Positions 29,372 through 42,668 of a DNA stretch of 64,000 bases are shown piece by piece. The position numbers and the translations under genes are program-made. Every line of letters starts with the position of its first letter. The stretch's first letter is position 1. Below the pieces are notes generated by a model. That model saw only the letters and a list, made by a program, of their open reading frames with translations. It did not search any database and was not told where the DNA came from. This DNA comes from an uncultured Verrucomicrobia subdivision 3 bacterium (GTDB taxonomy: Bacteria > Verrucomicrobiota > Verrucomicrobiia > Limisphaerales > UBA11358), in contig CAIXUZ010000049.1 in the NCBI GenBank assembly GCA_903922735.1, positions 19,439 to 83,438 on the forward strand, given 5' to 3'.

Positions 29372-30844
29372 TCAGGCTTGGCGCCACTCAGCCAGTTGTT
29401 TTTCCCAGCGATGATTAAGGGCGACGAGCTGCGCGTGAAAACTACTGGCCGAGGAGATCGGTTTCATGGGCAACAACCAGCGGAAGCCAATCTCAGCAAG
29501 CCGGGCGCAAAGGTCCGGTGCCAATTGTCGGTATTTATGCCGGCGGCGCTGCGTATAAACCCAGTGGCCCAGGGAAGGATCTGGCGGATAATCGTAGGGG
29601 ACATGACAGTGGCCGTGAGCGGCTTTGAAGGCGATGAGTTTGGCCCAGTTCACTTCCCATCGTTCCCGGCCGATGAGTTGAATATCCCAGTCAAAGCCGA
29701 TTGCTTCCAGACGCTGGCGGCGATCCGGGCGGAGGCGCTGGAGCCGGGCGTCGCGTCGCTGCCGGATAACCCAGGCCCCCAACTGTTGCAAAGGGATATG
29801 ATGGCGCGGAACCCGGCAATGGCCGTGCTGTTTTTTGTATTCGACCAACTCCGCCAGTTTTGCGTCCCACTGCCGGTCCAGCGCAGCCAGGTGTTGCTGG
29901 AAGGAGGCGATGAGGGCGTCGCGCCGGTAGCGGTTGTCCCACTTGAAGCCGATTTGTTCCAAGCGAGCGATGCGGTCCGGCTTGAGTTTGCCGTGATTGC
30001 GAAAGCTGCGCTGATTGGACACCCAGTGGGCGAAGAGCGGGTCTTCGGGCCAATGGCCGTGAACATCGCAGTGGCCGAAGCGGGCCTTGAAGTCAACGAG
30101 CTGGGCAAAGCGCTTCTCCCAACCAGAAAACTGCAACTGGTGTCCCGTCCAGTCAAAGCCGATTTCATCCAAACGCTGGCGCTGTTCCGGCGAGAGCTGG
30201 TGGTGCCGGGATTTTACCCGCTGGCGAATCATCCATTTGTGCAGGCGGCCAGCGTAGCCATCCTTTTTTCCAACCCGGCAATGCCCCTGTTGATTTTTGA
30301 AAGCGACGAGGTTGGCAAACTGGGCGTTCCACAGGGCATCACGAGCGGTGATCCGGCCTCGAAGGGATGGCATCGGAGCCGCCTGACCAAGGAGAGGATG
30401 CCAGCGGAAACCCAGTTGATCGAGCCGGTCAACGCGGTCCTGAAGAAGCCGTTTCTGATTGCGAAAACTGCGCTGGTTGGAAACCCAATGGGCGAAGCAT
30501 CGGTCTTCGGGCCAATGGCTGGGAACATCGCAGTGAGCATACTTTTTTTTGAAAGCCACGAGCTGGGTAAAGCGCTTCTCCCAACGCTGTTCGTTGGACA
30601 TAATAGGACTGGACGGAGAGCGGGGTTGGACCTGAGCGAATACGCCCAAAACATCAAGCCGGCGGATTTGTTCAGGACTCAATCGGCCGACCACCCAGGC
30701 AAGACGCTGCTGCATCAGCCAATACGAGAGGCTGTCCGGGCGCGGATTGTGCGGGACGTCACAATGATGGTGAAAACGGAAAAAAATGCACAGCCTTCTA
30801 AACATCTTTTTCCATGACAGTGGAATCGACCGGTTCGCTTGCAT
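29372..30844 (-). CDS. Tandem helicase-associated (HA) domain protein without a helicase core
   Basis: About six repeats of the type RWEKRFTQLVAFKKKYAHCDVPSHWPEDRCFAHWVSNQRSFRNQKRLLQDRVDRLDQLGFRW. Confidence 0.85.
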   Translation of the reverse strand: MQANRSIPLSWKKMFRRLCIFFRFHHHCDVPHNPRPDSLSYWLMQQRLAWVVGRLSPEQIRRLDVLGVFAQVQPRSPSSPIMSNEQRWEKRFTQLVAFKKKYAHCDVPSHWPEDRCFAHWVSNQRSFRNQKRLLQDRVDRLDQLGFRWHPLLGQAAPMPSLRGRITARDALWNAQFANLVAFKNQQGHCRVGKKDGYAGRLHKWMIRQRVKSRHHQLSPEQRQRLDEIGFDWTGHQLQFSGWEKRFAQLVDFKARFGHCDVHGHWPEDPLFAHWVSNQRSFRNHGKLKPDRIARLEQIGFKWDNRYRRDALIASFQQHLAALDRQWDAKLAELVEYKKQHGHCRVPRHHIPLQQLGAWVIRQRRDARLQRLRPDRRQRLEAIGFDWDIQLIGRERWEVNWAKLIAFKAAHGHCHVPYDYPPDPSLGHWVYTQRRRHKYRQLAPDLCARLAEIGFRWLLPMKPISSASSFHAQLVALNHRWEKQLAEWRQA

Positions 30845-31155
30845 ACGATAGCGCGGGAGACTGAAAATCAGCTTAACGCCGGCAGTATGACTAAGAATGA
30901 CTAAAATTGCGAAATGAACAACGGAAATTGCCCAGCCGTCCGCACCGGTTGCATCCGCCTCAAACGGCGGTCAGCCCATTGCCAACCAGTACGACCCGCA
31001 GATTTAACCCAGATCGGGTTTTCCACAACCAACGCTGCACCTTTGCCAAAATAGGGCAAGTCTCACCCCCTTTGGGCGGCTAGATTGTCTCCGCAATGAC
31101 CGCGCCGGACAATCCGGCCGGACATTCAAGCCAACCAACCACCAACGACATTTTT

Positions 31156-34764
<3,609 letters not shown>

Positions 34765-34787
34765 TCAACACTTAACGAAATAAAATT

Positions 34788-35786
34788 ATGGATCTCACCA
34801 CCAATTATCTCGGCCTGAAACTGCGTACGCCGCTGGTTGTCTCAGCCTCGCCGCTGTCGGAAGACATTGACAACCTCAAGCGCATGGAAGATGCCGGCGC
34901 GTCGGCCGTGGTCCTGTATTCGCTGTTCGAAGAACAGTTGCGCCAGGACCGGCTGGAGATGCATCAACGACTGGAGCACGGCACGGAAAGTTTTGCCGAA
35001 GCGCTCTCGTATTTCCCGGAGCCGGACGAATTCAAACTCGGCCCGGAGGAATATCTGAAGCACATCGCCGCCGCCAAAAAAGCGACGCGCCTGCCCATCA
35101 TCGCGAGCCTCAACGGCTCGTCCGTCGGCGGCTGGACAGAATACGCCAAGAAAATTCAGCAAGCCGGTGCGGATGCGCTGGAGCTGAACATCTATTACAT
35201 CCCGACGGACATGAACCTCACCGGCACGGAAGTGGAGATGACCTATCTCGACATCCTGAAATCCGTGAAGGCGAATGTCTCCATTCCCGTGGCGGTCAAG
35301 CTGAGTCCGTTCTTCAGCAACTTTGCCAACATGGCGAAGCGGCTGGACCAGGCGGGCGCGAATGGACTGGTGCTGTTCAACCGATTTTACCAGCCGGACA
35401 TCGAACTGGAATCGCTGGAGGTGAAGCCGAACATCCTGTTGAGCACGCCGATGGCCATGCGCCTGCCGTTGCGCTGGATCGCGCTGCTGCATGGCCGGGT
35501 GAACGCCAGCCTGGCCGCCACCAGCGGCATCCATCGCGCGTCGGATGCGCTGAAAATGCTGATGGTGGGCGCGGATGTGACCATGCTTTGCTCCACCCTG
35601 CTCCGCCACGGCATCCCGCAAATCACCGCCATCGAACGCGAACTGACGGCGTGGCTGACCGAGCATGAATACGAATCGGTCAGCCAGCTGAAAGGCAGTT
35701 TGAGCCAGAAGAAATGCCCTGAACCGGCGGCTTTTGAACGGGCGCAATACATGAAAGCGCTGACCGGCTACACCGCGGAGCGTTGA
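34788..35786 (+). CDS. Dihydroorotate dehydrogenase-like protein
   Basis: [51 protein letters not shown]...; TIM-barrel PyrD-like. Confidence 0.88.
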   Translation: MDLTTNYLGLKLRTPLVVSASPLSEDIDNLKRMEDAGASAVVLYSLFEEQLRQDRLEMHQRLEHGTESFAEALSYFPEPDEFKLGPEEYLKHIAAAKKATRLPIIASLNGSSVGGWTEYAKKIQQAGADALELNIYYIPTDMNLTGTEVEMTYLDILKSVKANVSIPVAVKLSPFFSNFANMAKRLDQAGANGLVLFNRFYQPDIELESLEVKPNILLSTPMAMRLPLRWIALLHGRVNASLAATSGIHRASDALKMLMVGADVTMLCSTLLRHGIPQITAIERELTAWLTEHEYESVSQLKGSLSQKKCPEPAAFERAQYMKALTGYTAER

Positions 35787-35810
35787 AAAGAAGGCATATT
35801 TACCAAACAA

Positions 35811-35844
35811 AAAACCAGACTCCCAGCGGAGTCTGGTTTTTTAT
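35811..35844. terminator. Bidirectional rho-independent terminator
   Basis: AAAACCAGACTCccagcgGAGTCTGGTTTTTTATT between convergent genes. Confidence 0.85.
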
Positions 35845-35856
35845 TGAAAATATTTT

Positions 35857-36771
35857 TTAGAACACTTCCGTGCGGAGACCGGTCACTTGACGGACGGTTT
35901 GCGCGATTTGAGAAAGCACCCGTAACGGCAGATGACCGCATTCGGCATTGATGCCAGGCCGGGCGGCGGAATAGATTTGCACCAGTGAAATCTGGGCGCC
36001 GCCGGCTTTGAGTTCTTTCAAGCGCAACGCATATTCATTGATTTCTTCAAACGGCGGCTCTTCCCCGTGGATGGCGGGAAACAAACTTTGGATGACCACC
36101 GGGCGCAGACGGCCGACGAGCAAAATATTGGCCAGAATTTTTTCCAACGGCACGTTGGGACTGTTGACCAAATCGATAAAGCCCTGCGTCCCGCCGTCGA
36201 GCTTGATCCAGATTTCATCCGACTTGGTCAGATGTTCGAGCCCGCGCAGAATCAGCGGCTGGTCCAGACCGGTTCCGTTCGTGATCAAAACAATTTTAAA
36301 AAATCCGCCCAAGGCGCGCACCCGCACCACCGCTTCGACGGCTTCAACAAAATCCGGCGCCAGCGTCGGCTCGCCATCGCCACTCAAGGCCACCTGGCGC
36401 AGCCGGAGCAATTCGGACGGCAGGGAATGAAACCACGGACGCTCGACCAGATGCCCCGTCTGAACGCAGGCAAGGGTTTTGCGCAACTCCATGGCCATGA
36501 CATCGACATCCAGTTTACTTTCACGGGATGGCGGGCGACGGTCCACCTCACAGTAGTTGCATTTGAAGTTGCAATATTTGTCGGGGTTCATGTTAACCCC
36601 CACCGACAAGCCGCCAGCCCGGGAAGAAATCACGGCATAAACAAACCGGTTCCCAAGAAAATCCCGGGGGCGATCAAAGGCAGTTTCCCGCGACGCAACA
36701 TGAAAAGAACCATTGGTCTTTTTCCGGTCGGCCGTTTCAACATTCAAGGCATGCGTTGATAACTGCGTCAT
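35857..36771 (-). CDS. Radical SAM protein
   Basis: RFVYAVISSRAGGLSVGVNMNPDKYCNFKCNYCEVDRR (CxxxCxxC), SGDGEPTLAPDF; resembles the COG0731 type. Confidence 0.88.
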   Translation of the reverse strand: MTQLSTHALNVETADRKKTNGSFHVASRETAFDRPRDFLGNRFVYAVISSRAGGLSVGVNMNPDKYCNFKCNYCEVDRRPPSRESKLDVDVMAMELRKTLACVQTGHLVERPWFHSLPSELLRLRQVALSGDGEPTLAPDFVEAVEAVVRVRALGGFFKIVLITNGTGLDQPLILRGLEHLTKSDEIWIKLDGGTQGFIDLVNSPNVPLEKILANILLVGRLRPVVIQSLFPAIHGEEPPFEEINEYALRLKELKAGGAQISLVQIYSAARPGINAECGHLPLRVLSQIAQTVRQVTGLRTEVF

Positions 36772-36902
36772 AAATCCGCCCTAAAACTAAGCCCGAAACC
36801 CGCATCAAACCACACCCTGATTGCTCAACTTGAGACAATTTTTGCGGCCGTTAAAAGACATTTTACTGACGACAATAAGCGATCGCCGACCCGAAATAAA
36901 AA

Positions 36903-37946
36903 TCAGCAAATGCGCGGCAACTGCTCGCCGCTCGGCATATCGAGGATCCGGCTCACGCCCAGCTCGCTCTTGAGCGTCACCAGCGGCGCGGATTTTTCCA
37001 CGACGCGGCCAATGAGCGATGCCTGCGCGGCAACCTCGGTGCCGCGCAATATTTGCAGCGCGCGCGCCGCATCCGGCGCGGCAACAAACGCCACGAACCG
37101 GCCTTCGTTGGCAACGTGCAACGGATCCAGGCCCAGCAGCTCGCAAGCGGCGTGAACATCTTCACGCACCGGGATGAGTTTCGATTCAACGGCAATTTTC
37201 ACCCCGGCCGACTCAGCAATTTCGTTCAATGCGCTGGCCAACCCACCACGGGTCAAATCACGCAAACAGTGGATTTCAATGCCGCTTTGCAGCAGCTCAA
37301 GGACCGGCACGTGAACCGGCGCGGAATCGCTTTCAATGGTCGTGTCAAATTGCAGACCTTCGCGCACGGCCATGATCGCCATGCCATGCCGACCGAGATC
37401 ACCGCTCACGATCACCGCGTCGCCCGGCCGGACATTTTGCGGGGAAATATTTTGTTCGTGTTCAATGACGCCGATTCCCGTCGTATTGATGAACAGTCCG
37501 TCGCCCTTGCCCTTGTCCACGACTTTCGTGTCACCCGTGACGATTTGCACCCGGCATTGATTCGCCGCGTCGCGCATCGAACACACCACGCGCCACAGCG
37601 TTTCCATCGGCAGCCCTTCCTCGATGATGAAGCCGCAACTCAAATACAGGGGGCGCGCGCCGCTCATCGCCAGATCGTTCACGGTGCCGTGAATGGCCAT
37701 GGAACCAATATCGCCGCCAGGGAAAAAGATGGGGCGCACAACGTAAGAATCCGTTGTCATCGCCAGCCGCCCCGGCGGCACGGTGAACTGCGCCGAATCA
37801 TGCCGCGTATCGAGAATCGGATTGCTGAACGCCCGGCCGAAAACTTCTTCGAGCAACCGGTGCATCAGCGTGCCGCCACCGCCGTGCGCCATCAGGACGT
37901 GCGGATACCGGGAGATGGGAATTGGACAAATGGGATTGAACTCCAT
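36903..37946 (-). CDS. hypE: Hydrogenase maturation protein HypE
   Basis: [53 protein letters not shown]; ends LPRIC. Confidence 0.95.
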   Translation of the reverse strand: MEFNPICPIPISRYPHVLMAHGGGGTLMHRLLEEVFGRAFSNPILDTRHDSAQFTVPPGRLAMTTDSYVVRPIFFPGGDIGSMAIHGTVNDLAMSGARPLYLSCGFIIEEGLPMETLWRVVCSMRDAANQCRVQIVTGDTKVVDKGKGDGLFINTTGIGVIEHEQNISPQNVRPGDAVIVSGDLGRHGMAIMAVREGLQFDTTIESDSAPVHVPVLELLQSGIEIHCLRDLTRGGLASALNEIAESAGVKIAVESKLIPVREDVHAACELLGLDPLHVANEGRFVAFVAAPDAARALQILRGTEVAAQASLIGRVVEKSAPLVTLKSELGVSRILDMPSGEQLPRIC

Positions 37947-37962
37947 AAAAGTCAAAAATGAA

Positions 37963-38047
37963 AACATTCAACATTCAACGCCCAACACCCAACAACCTGG
38001 CGATATGCAGCTTTTGATCGATCGAAGTTGAATGCTGAATGTTGAGT
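37963..38047. repeat. Inverted heptamer arrays between hypD and hypE
   Basis: AACATTC AACATTC AACGCCC AACACCC AACAACC (37963-37997) and GTTGAAT GCTGAAT GTTGAGT (38027-38047). 37963-37979 and 38027-38043 are reverse complements with one mismatch. Confidence 0.9.
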
Positions 38048-38063
38048 GTTTTTCACAGTTGGA

Positions 38064-39152
38064 TCAGTTATGCCGGCGATACCGGTAATACGCCGCGCAC
38101 GCGCCTTCGCTGGAAACCATCGTCGCGCCGAGCGGATGTTCCGGCGTGCATTTCGCGCCGAACGCCGGGCATTCATGCGGCTTCAGCAAACCTTGTAAAA
38201 TCAAGCCGGACTTGCACTCCGCCGGTTCATCCACGTGCCGATCAGCCAGGCCAAATCGCTGCTCCGCGTCAAACGCCGCATACTCGCCAGCCAAGCCGAG
38301 GCCGCTCTGGGGAATTTCGCCGACGCCGCGCCATTTACGAGGAACGACCTGAAAAACTTTTTTCATCAACGCCTGCGCGGGCAGGTTGCCGGCGCGGCAG
38401 ACGGAGCGGGAGTATTGATTCTCCACTTCCGCCTGACCGGATTCCAGTTGCTGCACGACCATCAGGATCCCATGCAGAATGTCCAGCGGCTCGAAACCGG
38501 CGACAACGATCGGCACGCGATATTTTTTCACGAGGGGGAAATACTCCTCGTAGCCCATCACCGTGCAGACGTGGCCGGCAGCGAGAAACGCCTGCACCCG
38601 GCAGTCCGGCGACGACATCAAGGCTTCAATTGCGGGCGGCACCAGGACGTGCGAAATCAGCATCGAAAAATTCTTCAGCTTTTTCTGCGCCGCCTGATAC
38701 CCCGCCATCGCGGTCGCCGGAGCGGTGGTTTCAAAGCCAACACCGAAGAAAACGACTTCGCGCGCCGGATTTTCCTCCGCCAGTTTTACGGCATCCAGCG
38801 GCGAATAAACAATGCGCACGTCACCGCCCCGGGCTTTTACGGAAAGCAAATCCGTGGTGCTGCCCGGCACGCGCAGCATGTCGCCGAACGACGTAAATAT
38901 CACCTGGGGCCGGGCGGCGATTTCCAGCGCCTTGTCAATCATCTCCAGCGGCGTCACGCAGACCGGACACCCCGGCCCGTGAATCAGTTCGATTTGCTTC
39001 GGCAGCAGCTCATCGATGCCAAATTTGACGATGGCGTGCGTCTGCCCACCACAAACTTCCATGATCGTCCACGGCTTGGTCGTAAGGCGACGGATTTCCA
39101 GCGCGAACTTCTGCGCTAGATCCGCGTCGCGGTATTCGTCGAGAAATTTCAC
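38064..39152 (-). CDS. hypD: Hydrogenase maturation protein HypD
   Basis: [67 protein letters not shown]. Confidence 0.97.
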   Translation of the reverse strand: MKFLDEYRDADLAQKFALEIRRLTTKPWTIMEVCGGQTHAIVKFGIDELLPKQIELIHGPGCPVCVTPLEMIDKALEIAARPQVIFTSFGDMLRVPGSTTDLLSVKARGGDVRIVYSPLDAVKLAEENPAREVVFFGVGFETTAPATAMAGYQAAQKKLKNFSMLISHVLVPPAIEALMSSPDCRVQAFLAAGHVCTVMGYEEYFPLVKKYRVPIVVAGFEPLDILHGILMVVQQLESGQAEVENQYSRSVCRAGNLPAQALMKKVFQVVPRKWRGVGEIPQSGLGLAGEYAAFDAEQRFGLADRHVDEPAECKSGLILQGLLKPHECPAFGAKCTPEHPLGATMVSSEGACAAYYRYRRHN

Positions 39153-39154
39153 GA

Positions 39155-39406
39155 CTAAACTCGCTCCTCCAGTTCGCCGAGCTCGCCGATCTGTTTCAAA
39201 TATTCAAAAACTTTTTGCGCCTCAGCCTCATCCACCTTGCTCAAGGCGAAACCGACGTGAACGATGACGTAATCGCCGATCCGCACCTCCGGCACGTAGG
39301 CAAGGCTCGCCAATTTGATGACGCCGGAGAAATCAATCTTGCCCATGCGCGTCAGCGCGTCGTCACCGCTGATGCTCACGACTTTTCCAGGAATGGCCAG
39401 GCACAT
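39155..39406 (-). CDS. hypC: Hydrogenase maturation chaperone HypC
   Basis: [12 protein letters not shown]...[20 protein letters not shown]. Confidence 0.97.
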   Translation of the reverse strand: MCLAIPGKVVSISGDDALTRMGKIDFSGVIKLASLAYVPEVRIGDYVIVHVGFALSKVDEAEAQKVFEYLKQIGELGELEERV

Positions 39407-39411
39407 ATAAT

Positions 39412-41931
39412 TTAGGATTCTCGATTGCCGATTTCAGCCCGGGCTCGCAGCGCGGCCAGCACTTGTCCCAAGGCGATGCCGCCGTCGTTGGGCGGAACAC
39501 GCTGGTGCCAGTGCGGCTGGAAATTTTCGGCGCGCAGCCGGGTCACCGTCCGCTCCACCAAATAACGATTCTGGAAGCAGCCACCGCTTAACACGACGCG
39601 AGTTTCCCCGATTTTTTTGGCGACGGCAACCACCGACTCAGCGAGCGCATTGTGAAATTTTGCAGAAATTTCCCCAATCGCAACGCCGCCGGCGGTGTCG
39701 CTCAAGACCGATTGCACCAGGGGCGACCAATCCAAAACCAATGGCGGTTTTCGGTTTTCGATTTCAAATTTGGATGAGACGACACGCGCGGGAGCCAGCG
39801 ACAAGGAATACGCTTCAGCCAGCTTGATGTCACCAATCGCAAACTCCAGTTCCATCGCCGCCTGTCCTTCAAAGCGAAGGTGCTGCCGCAAATTGGTCAG
39901 CGAAGCCACCGCGTCGAATATCCGGCCCAGGCTCGAAGTCAGCGGCGAATTGAAACGGCGCTGTAACATTCCGCGCAGCGTCATCATCTCCACCGGCGGG
40001 ATCGCCCGCAGCGGGGCCAGATGCTCCATCTCAAACGCGGACTCGCCATACAACTCATACAGCAGCCCCAACGCGACGCGACGCGGTTCCTTCATCGCCT
40101 TGTCGCCGCCGGGCAGCGGGAACAGGCGCAGGTGCGCGACGCGCTCGACGTTTTTTTCCGTGACCAAAAAAAATTCACCGCCCCAAATGGTGCCATCCGT
40201 GCCATAGCCCGTCCCGTCCCACGCGACCCCAAGCGCGGGCAACGGCACTTCGTTTTCCGCAATGCACGACAGAACGTGCGCGATGTGATGTTGGACTTGG
40301 ATGACGTGCGGAGCGCCGAGCACCGTCTCGGCGAGTTTGCTGCTTTTACGGGCTGAGTCGTGTCGGGACGATGCCCGGCGCTCCAGTGCAAATTTCGTCG
40401 AAAGGTAATCCGGGTGCAGATCGGCGGCGATGATGTCCGGCTGAACCGCGTAAAGCCTGGGCAAATCGGCGGCGACGCGGCGGAAGGCTTGATGGGACGC
40501 CTCCGTTTCCAAATCGCCGATGTGCTGGCTGATGAAAACATTTCCACCAACGGCCAGTGCGACGGAATTTTTCAGATGCGCACCCACCGCCAAAATTGTT
40601 TTAGGTTCAAGCTTCAGCGTTCCGGGTTTATCGGCAGCTTGCAGTTTTGAACCCTGAACTCGGAACCCTAAACTTTGAACGCCCATGTCAATTGGCAGCG
40701 GCGCATATCCCCTCGCCCGGCGCAAAACCATTTCGCGTCCCAGCATCACGCGGACGATCGAATCATCCATATGCCGGACAATCGGGCGGTTGTGGACGAG
40801 GAATACGTCGGCAATACCGCGCAACCGATTGAGCGCTTCAACCTCATCGGTGCAAATCGGCTCATCACTCAAGTTGCCGCTGGTGGCGATGACGGGAAAG
40901 TCCAGTTCCCCCATGAGCAGATGATGCAGCGGATTGGAGGGCAGCATGACGCCGAGGTTGGGATTTCCGGGGGCAATTTCATTTCCGATTTCCGATTTCC
41001 GACCTCCGCTTTTTTTCAGCAGGACAATCGGCGCCTCCGGCGATCGCAGCAATCGTTCTTCCAACGGCGAAACTTCGCAAACTGTCATCACGCTGGCGAG
41101 TGAGGGAAACATCAACGCGAATGGCTTTTCTTCACGATGCTTCCGTTCCCGCAATCGCCGGACGACGTTTTCGTCACGCGCATCGGCCAGCAGATGAAAG
41201 CCGCCAACGCCTTTGACCGCGACGATTTTCCCGTCACGAACCGCGTTGACGGCGGCTTTCAACGCCGCATCTTGGTGGCAGAGGACTAGCCCGGCGCCAT
41301 CCCAGAATTGCAATTGCGGGCCACAGGCGGGACAGGCGTTGGGCTGCGCGTGAAAGCGGCGGTCGCGGGGATTTTTGTATTCCGCCTGACATTGCGGACA
41401 CATTTTGAAACCGCGCATCGAAGTGTTGGCGCGATCGTAGGGCAATGCCTCGATGAGGCTAAAACGCGGACCGCAGTTCGTGCAATTGGTGAACGGATAG
41501 CGGAAACGACGGTTGGCCGGGTCAAGAATTTCGCGCAAACAATCCGGGCAAGTGGCGATGTCCGGCAAAACCAGCACGGATTTGCCACCGGAAGTTTCGC
41601 TCGCGCGGATTTCAAACTGGTCATAGCCGATGGCATCCAGCCAAGAGGATTCGAGGCTTTGGATGGAACTGCGCGGCGGTTTTTCGGTCTCCAGTCGGAG
41701 CAGAAATTTTTCCAACGCGGAATGGCTGCCTTCCGCCTCGATGAAAACGCCCTGCGGCGAATTGCTGACCCAGCCGGCAAGTTTCAATTCTTCCGCCAGC
41801 CGGAAGACAAAGGGACGGAAGCCCACGCCCTGCACCGCGCCGCGCAACGCGATTTTCAGGCGCGCCGTCGTTGTCTTTAACTGATGGGATGGAATCATTA
41901 CTGCTGACTGAGGCTCGGAAGCTGGTTCCAA
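39412..41931 (-). CDS. hypF: Carbamoyltransferase HypF
   Basis: Acylphosphatase GAVQGVGFRPFVFRLAEEL; zinc fingers CPDCLREI...CTNCGPRFSLI, CPQCQAEY...CPACGP; YrdC-like; ILAVGAHLKNSVAL; VLSGGCFQNRYL. Confidence 0.97.
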   Translation of the reverse strand: MEPASEPQSAVMIPSHQLKTTTARLKIALRGAVQGVGFRPFVFRLAEELKLAGWVSNSPQGVFIEAEGSHSALEKFLLRLETEKPPRSSIQSLESSWLDAIGYDQFEIRASETSGGKSVLVLPDIATCPDCLREILDPANRRFRYPFTNCTNCGPRFSLIEALPYDRANTSMRGFKMCPQCQAEYKNPRDRRFHAQPNACPACGPQLQFWDGAGLVLCHQDAALKAAVNAVRDGKIVAVKGVGGFHLLADARDENVVRRLRERKHREEKPFALMFPSLASVMTVCEVSPLEERLLRSPEAPIVLLKKSGGRKSEIGNEIAPGNPNLGVMLPSNPLHHLLMGELDFPVIATSGNLSDEPICTDEVEALNRLRGIADVFLVHNRPIVRHMDDSIVRVMLGREMVLRRARGYAPLPIDMGVQSLGFRVQGSKLQAADKPGTLKLEPKTILAVGAHLKNSVALAVGGNVFISQHIGDLETEASHQAFRRVAADLPRLYAVQPDIIAADLHPDYLSTKFALERRASSRHDSARKSSKLAETVLGAPHVIQVQHHIAHVLSCIAENEVPLPALGVAWDGTGYGTDGTIWGGEFFLVTEKNVERVAHLRLFPLPGGDKAMKEPRRVALGLLYELYGESAFEMEHLAPLRAIPPVEMMTLRGMLQRRFNSPLTSSLGRIFDAVASLTNLRQHLRFEGQAAMELEFAIGDIKLAEAYSLSLAPARVVSSKFEIENRKPPLVLDWSPLVQSVLSDTAGGVAIGEISAKFHNALAESVVAVAKKIGETRVVLSGGCFQNRYLVERTVTRLRAENFQPHWHQRVPPNDGGIALGQVLAALRARAEIGNRES
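39415..39435. repeat. Heptamer-like repeat at hypF 3' end (GGATTCT CGATTGC CGATTTC)
   Basis: Direct reading; encodes the C-terminal EIGNRES. Confidence 0.55.
39746..39773. repeat. Heptamer repeat in hypF (GGTTTTC GGTTTTC GATTTCA AATTTGG)
   Basis: Direct reading; encodes SKFEIENRKP on the minus strand. Confidence 0.7.
40645..40679. repeat. Heptamer repeat in hypF (TTTTGAA CCCTGAA CTCGGAA CCCTAAA CTTTGAA)
   Basis: Direct reading; encodes SLGFRVQGSKL on the minus strand. Confidence 0.8.
40974..41008. repeat. Heptamer repeat in hypF (CAATTTC ATTTCCG x3 ACCTCCG)
   Basis: Direct reading; encodes GGRKSEIGNEI on the minus strand. Confidence 0.85.
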
Positions 41932-42030
41932 ATGTCAGTAGGAGCCGGGGTGACGAGGGTCCAACTAAACTGATTTAGAGACTTTTCACGTCGCCTCCTG
42001 CAATTTTGAAATAGCTTCTCAACGGCAAAT

Positions 42031-42525
42031 TTACCCGACGACCGGAAGCGTGTCTTTACGGAAATTGGCGGCCACCAACTTTTTTATTTCCGCAACGGCG
42101 GCGTGAAATCCGGCTTCGGCTGCGGGTGAATAGTCCGTGCCAAAACCCAGATGAATCGCGGGAATTGTGAGCCACCATGCTTCCGGCGCGTGGCCAAAAA
42201 CGTCGCGGGCGAGCGCAAGCATCGTACGCGGATCCGCAGCGTGGGCCATGAGCTGCGAGGTTGCGCCGGGTTCCAGCTTGCGGAATTGCACGCCGTCGGT
42301 TTTGTCCACGGCGGCATCCACGAAAATCACGCGGCGGACACGGGCAATCGGGTCGGCATGTTCAGGCGTGAGCAACTGGCAGGTAAGCGTACGAACACCG
42401 GGAAACTGTAATTCTTCAATCGCCTCAGCCACCCGCGGGCCGACGCCGTCGTCACGACGCAGACTATTGCCATAGCCGATGACAAGGAGTTCGGCTTCGA
42501 TCTCAGGCTGTACCACCGTGTTCAT
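42031..42525 (-). CDS. hoxW: [NiFe]-hydrogenase maturation protease (HoxW/HyaD family)
   Basis: AELLVIGYGNSLRRDDGVGPRVAEAIEEL; VIFVDAAVD; adjacent to hoxH. Confidence 0.88.
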   Translation of the reverse strand: MNTVVQPEIEAELLVIGYGNSLRRDDGVGPRVAEAIEELQFPGVRTLTCQLLTPEHADPIARVRRVIFVDAAVDKTDGVQFRKLEPGATSQLMAHAADPRTMLALARDVFGHAPEAWWLTIPAIHLGFGTDYSPAAEAGFHAAVAEIKKLVAANFRKDTLPVVG

Positions 42526-42668
42526 ATAAAAAAATCGCCGACGGGGAAGGACCAACCGACCTTCCCCGCCGGCATTGCTTTGCCCAAACCAACCAAGGAC
42601 AAATTGTTAGTGATGGGGGCGGCGCGCTGCGCCGGCCGGACACCGCAACGCGGCGTCCCGACCATAAA

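Noticed and set aside
29240-30817. 525-aa plus ORF opposite the HA-domain protein
   Set aside because: Frame is the antisense of clear HA-domain repeats on the minus strand; its own repeats are a mirror of those.
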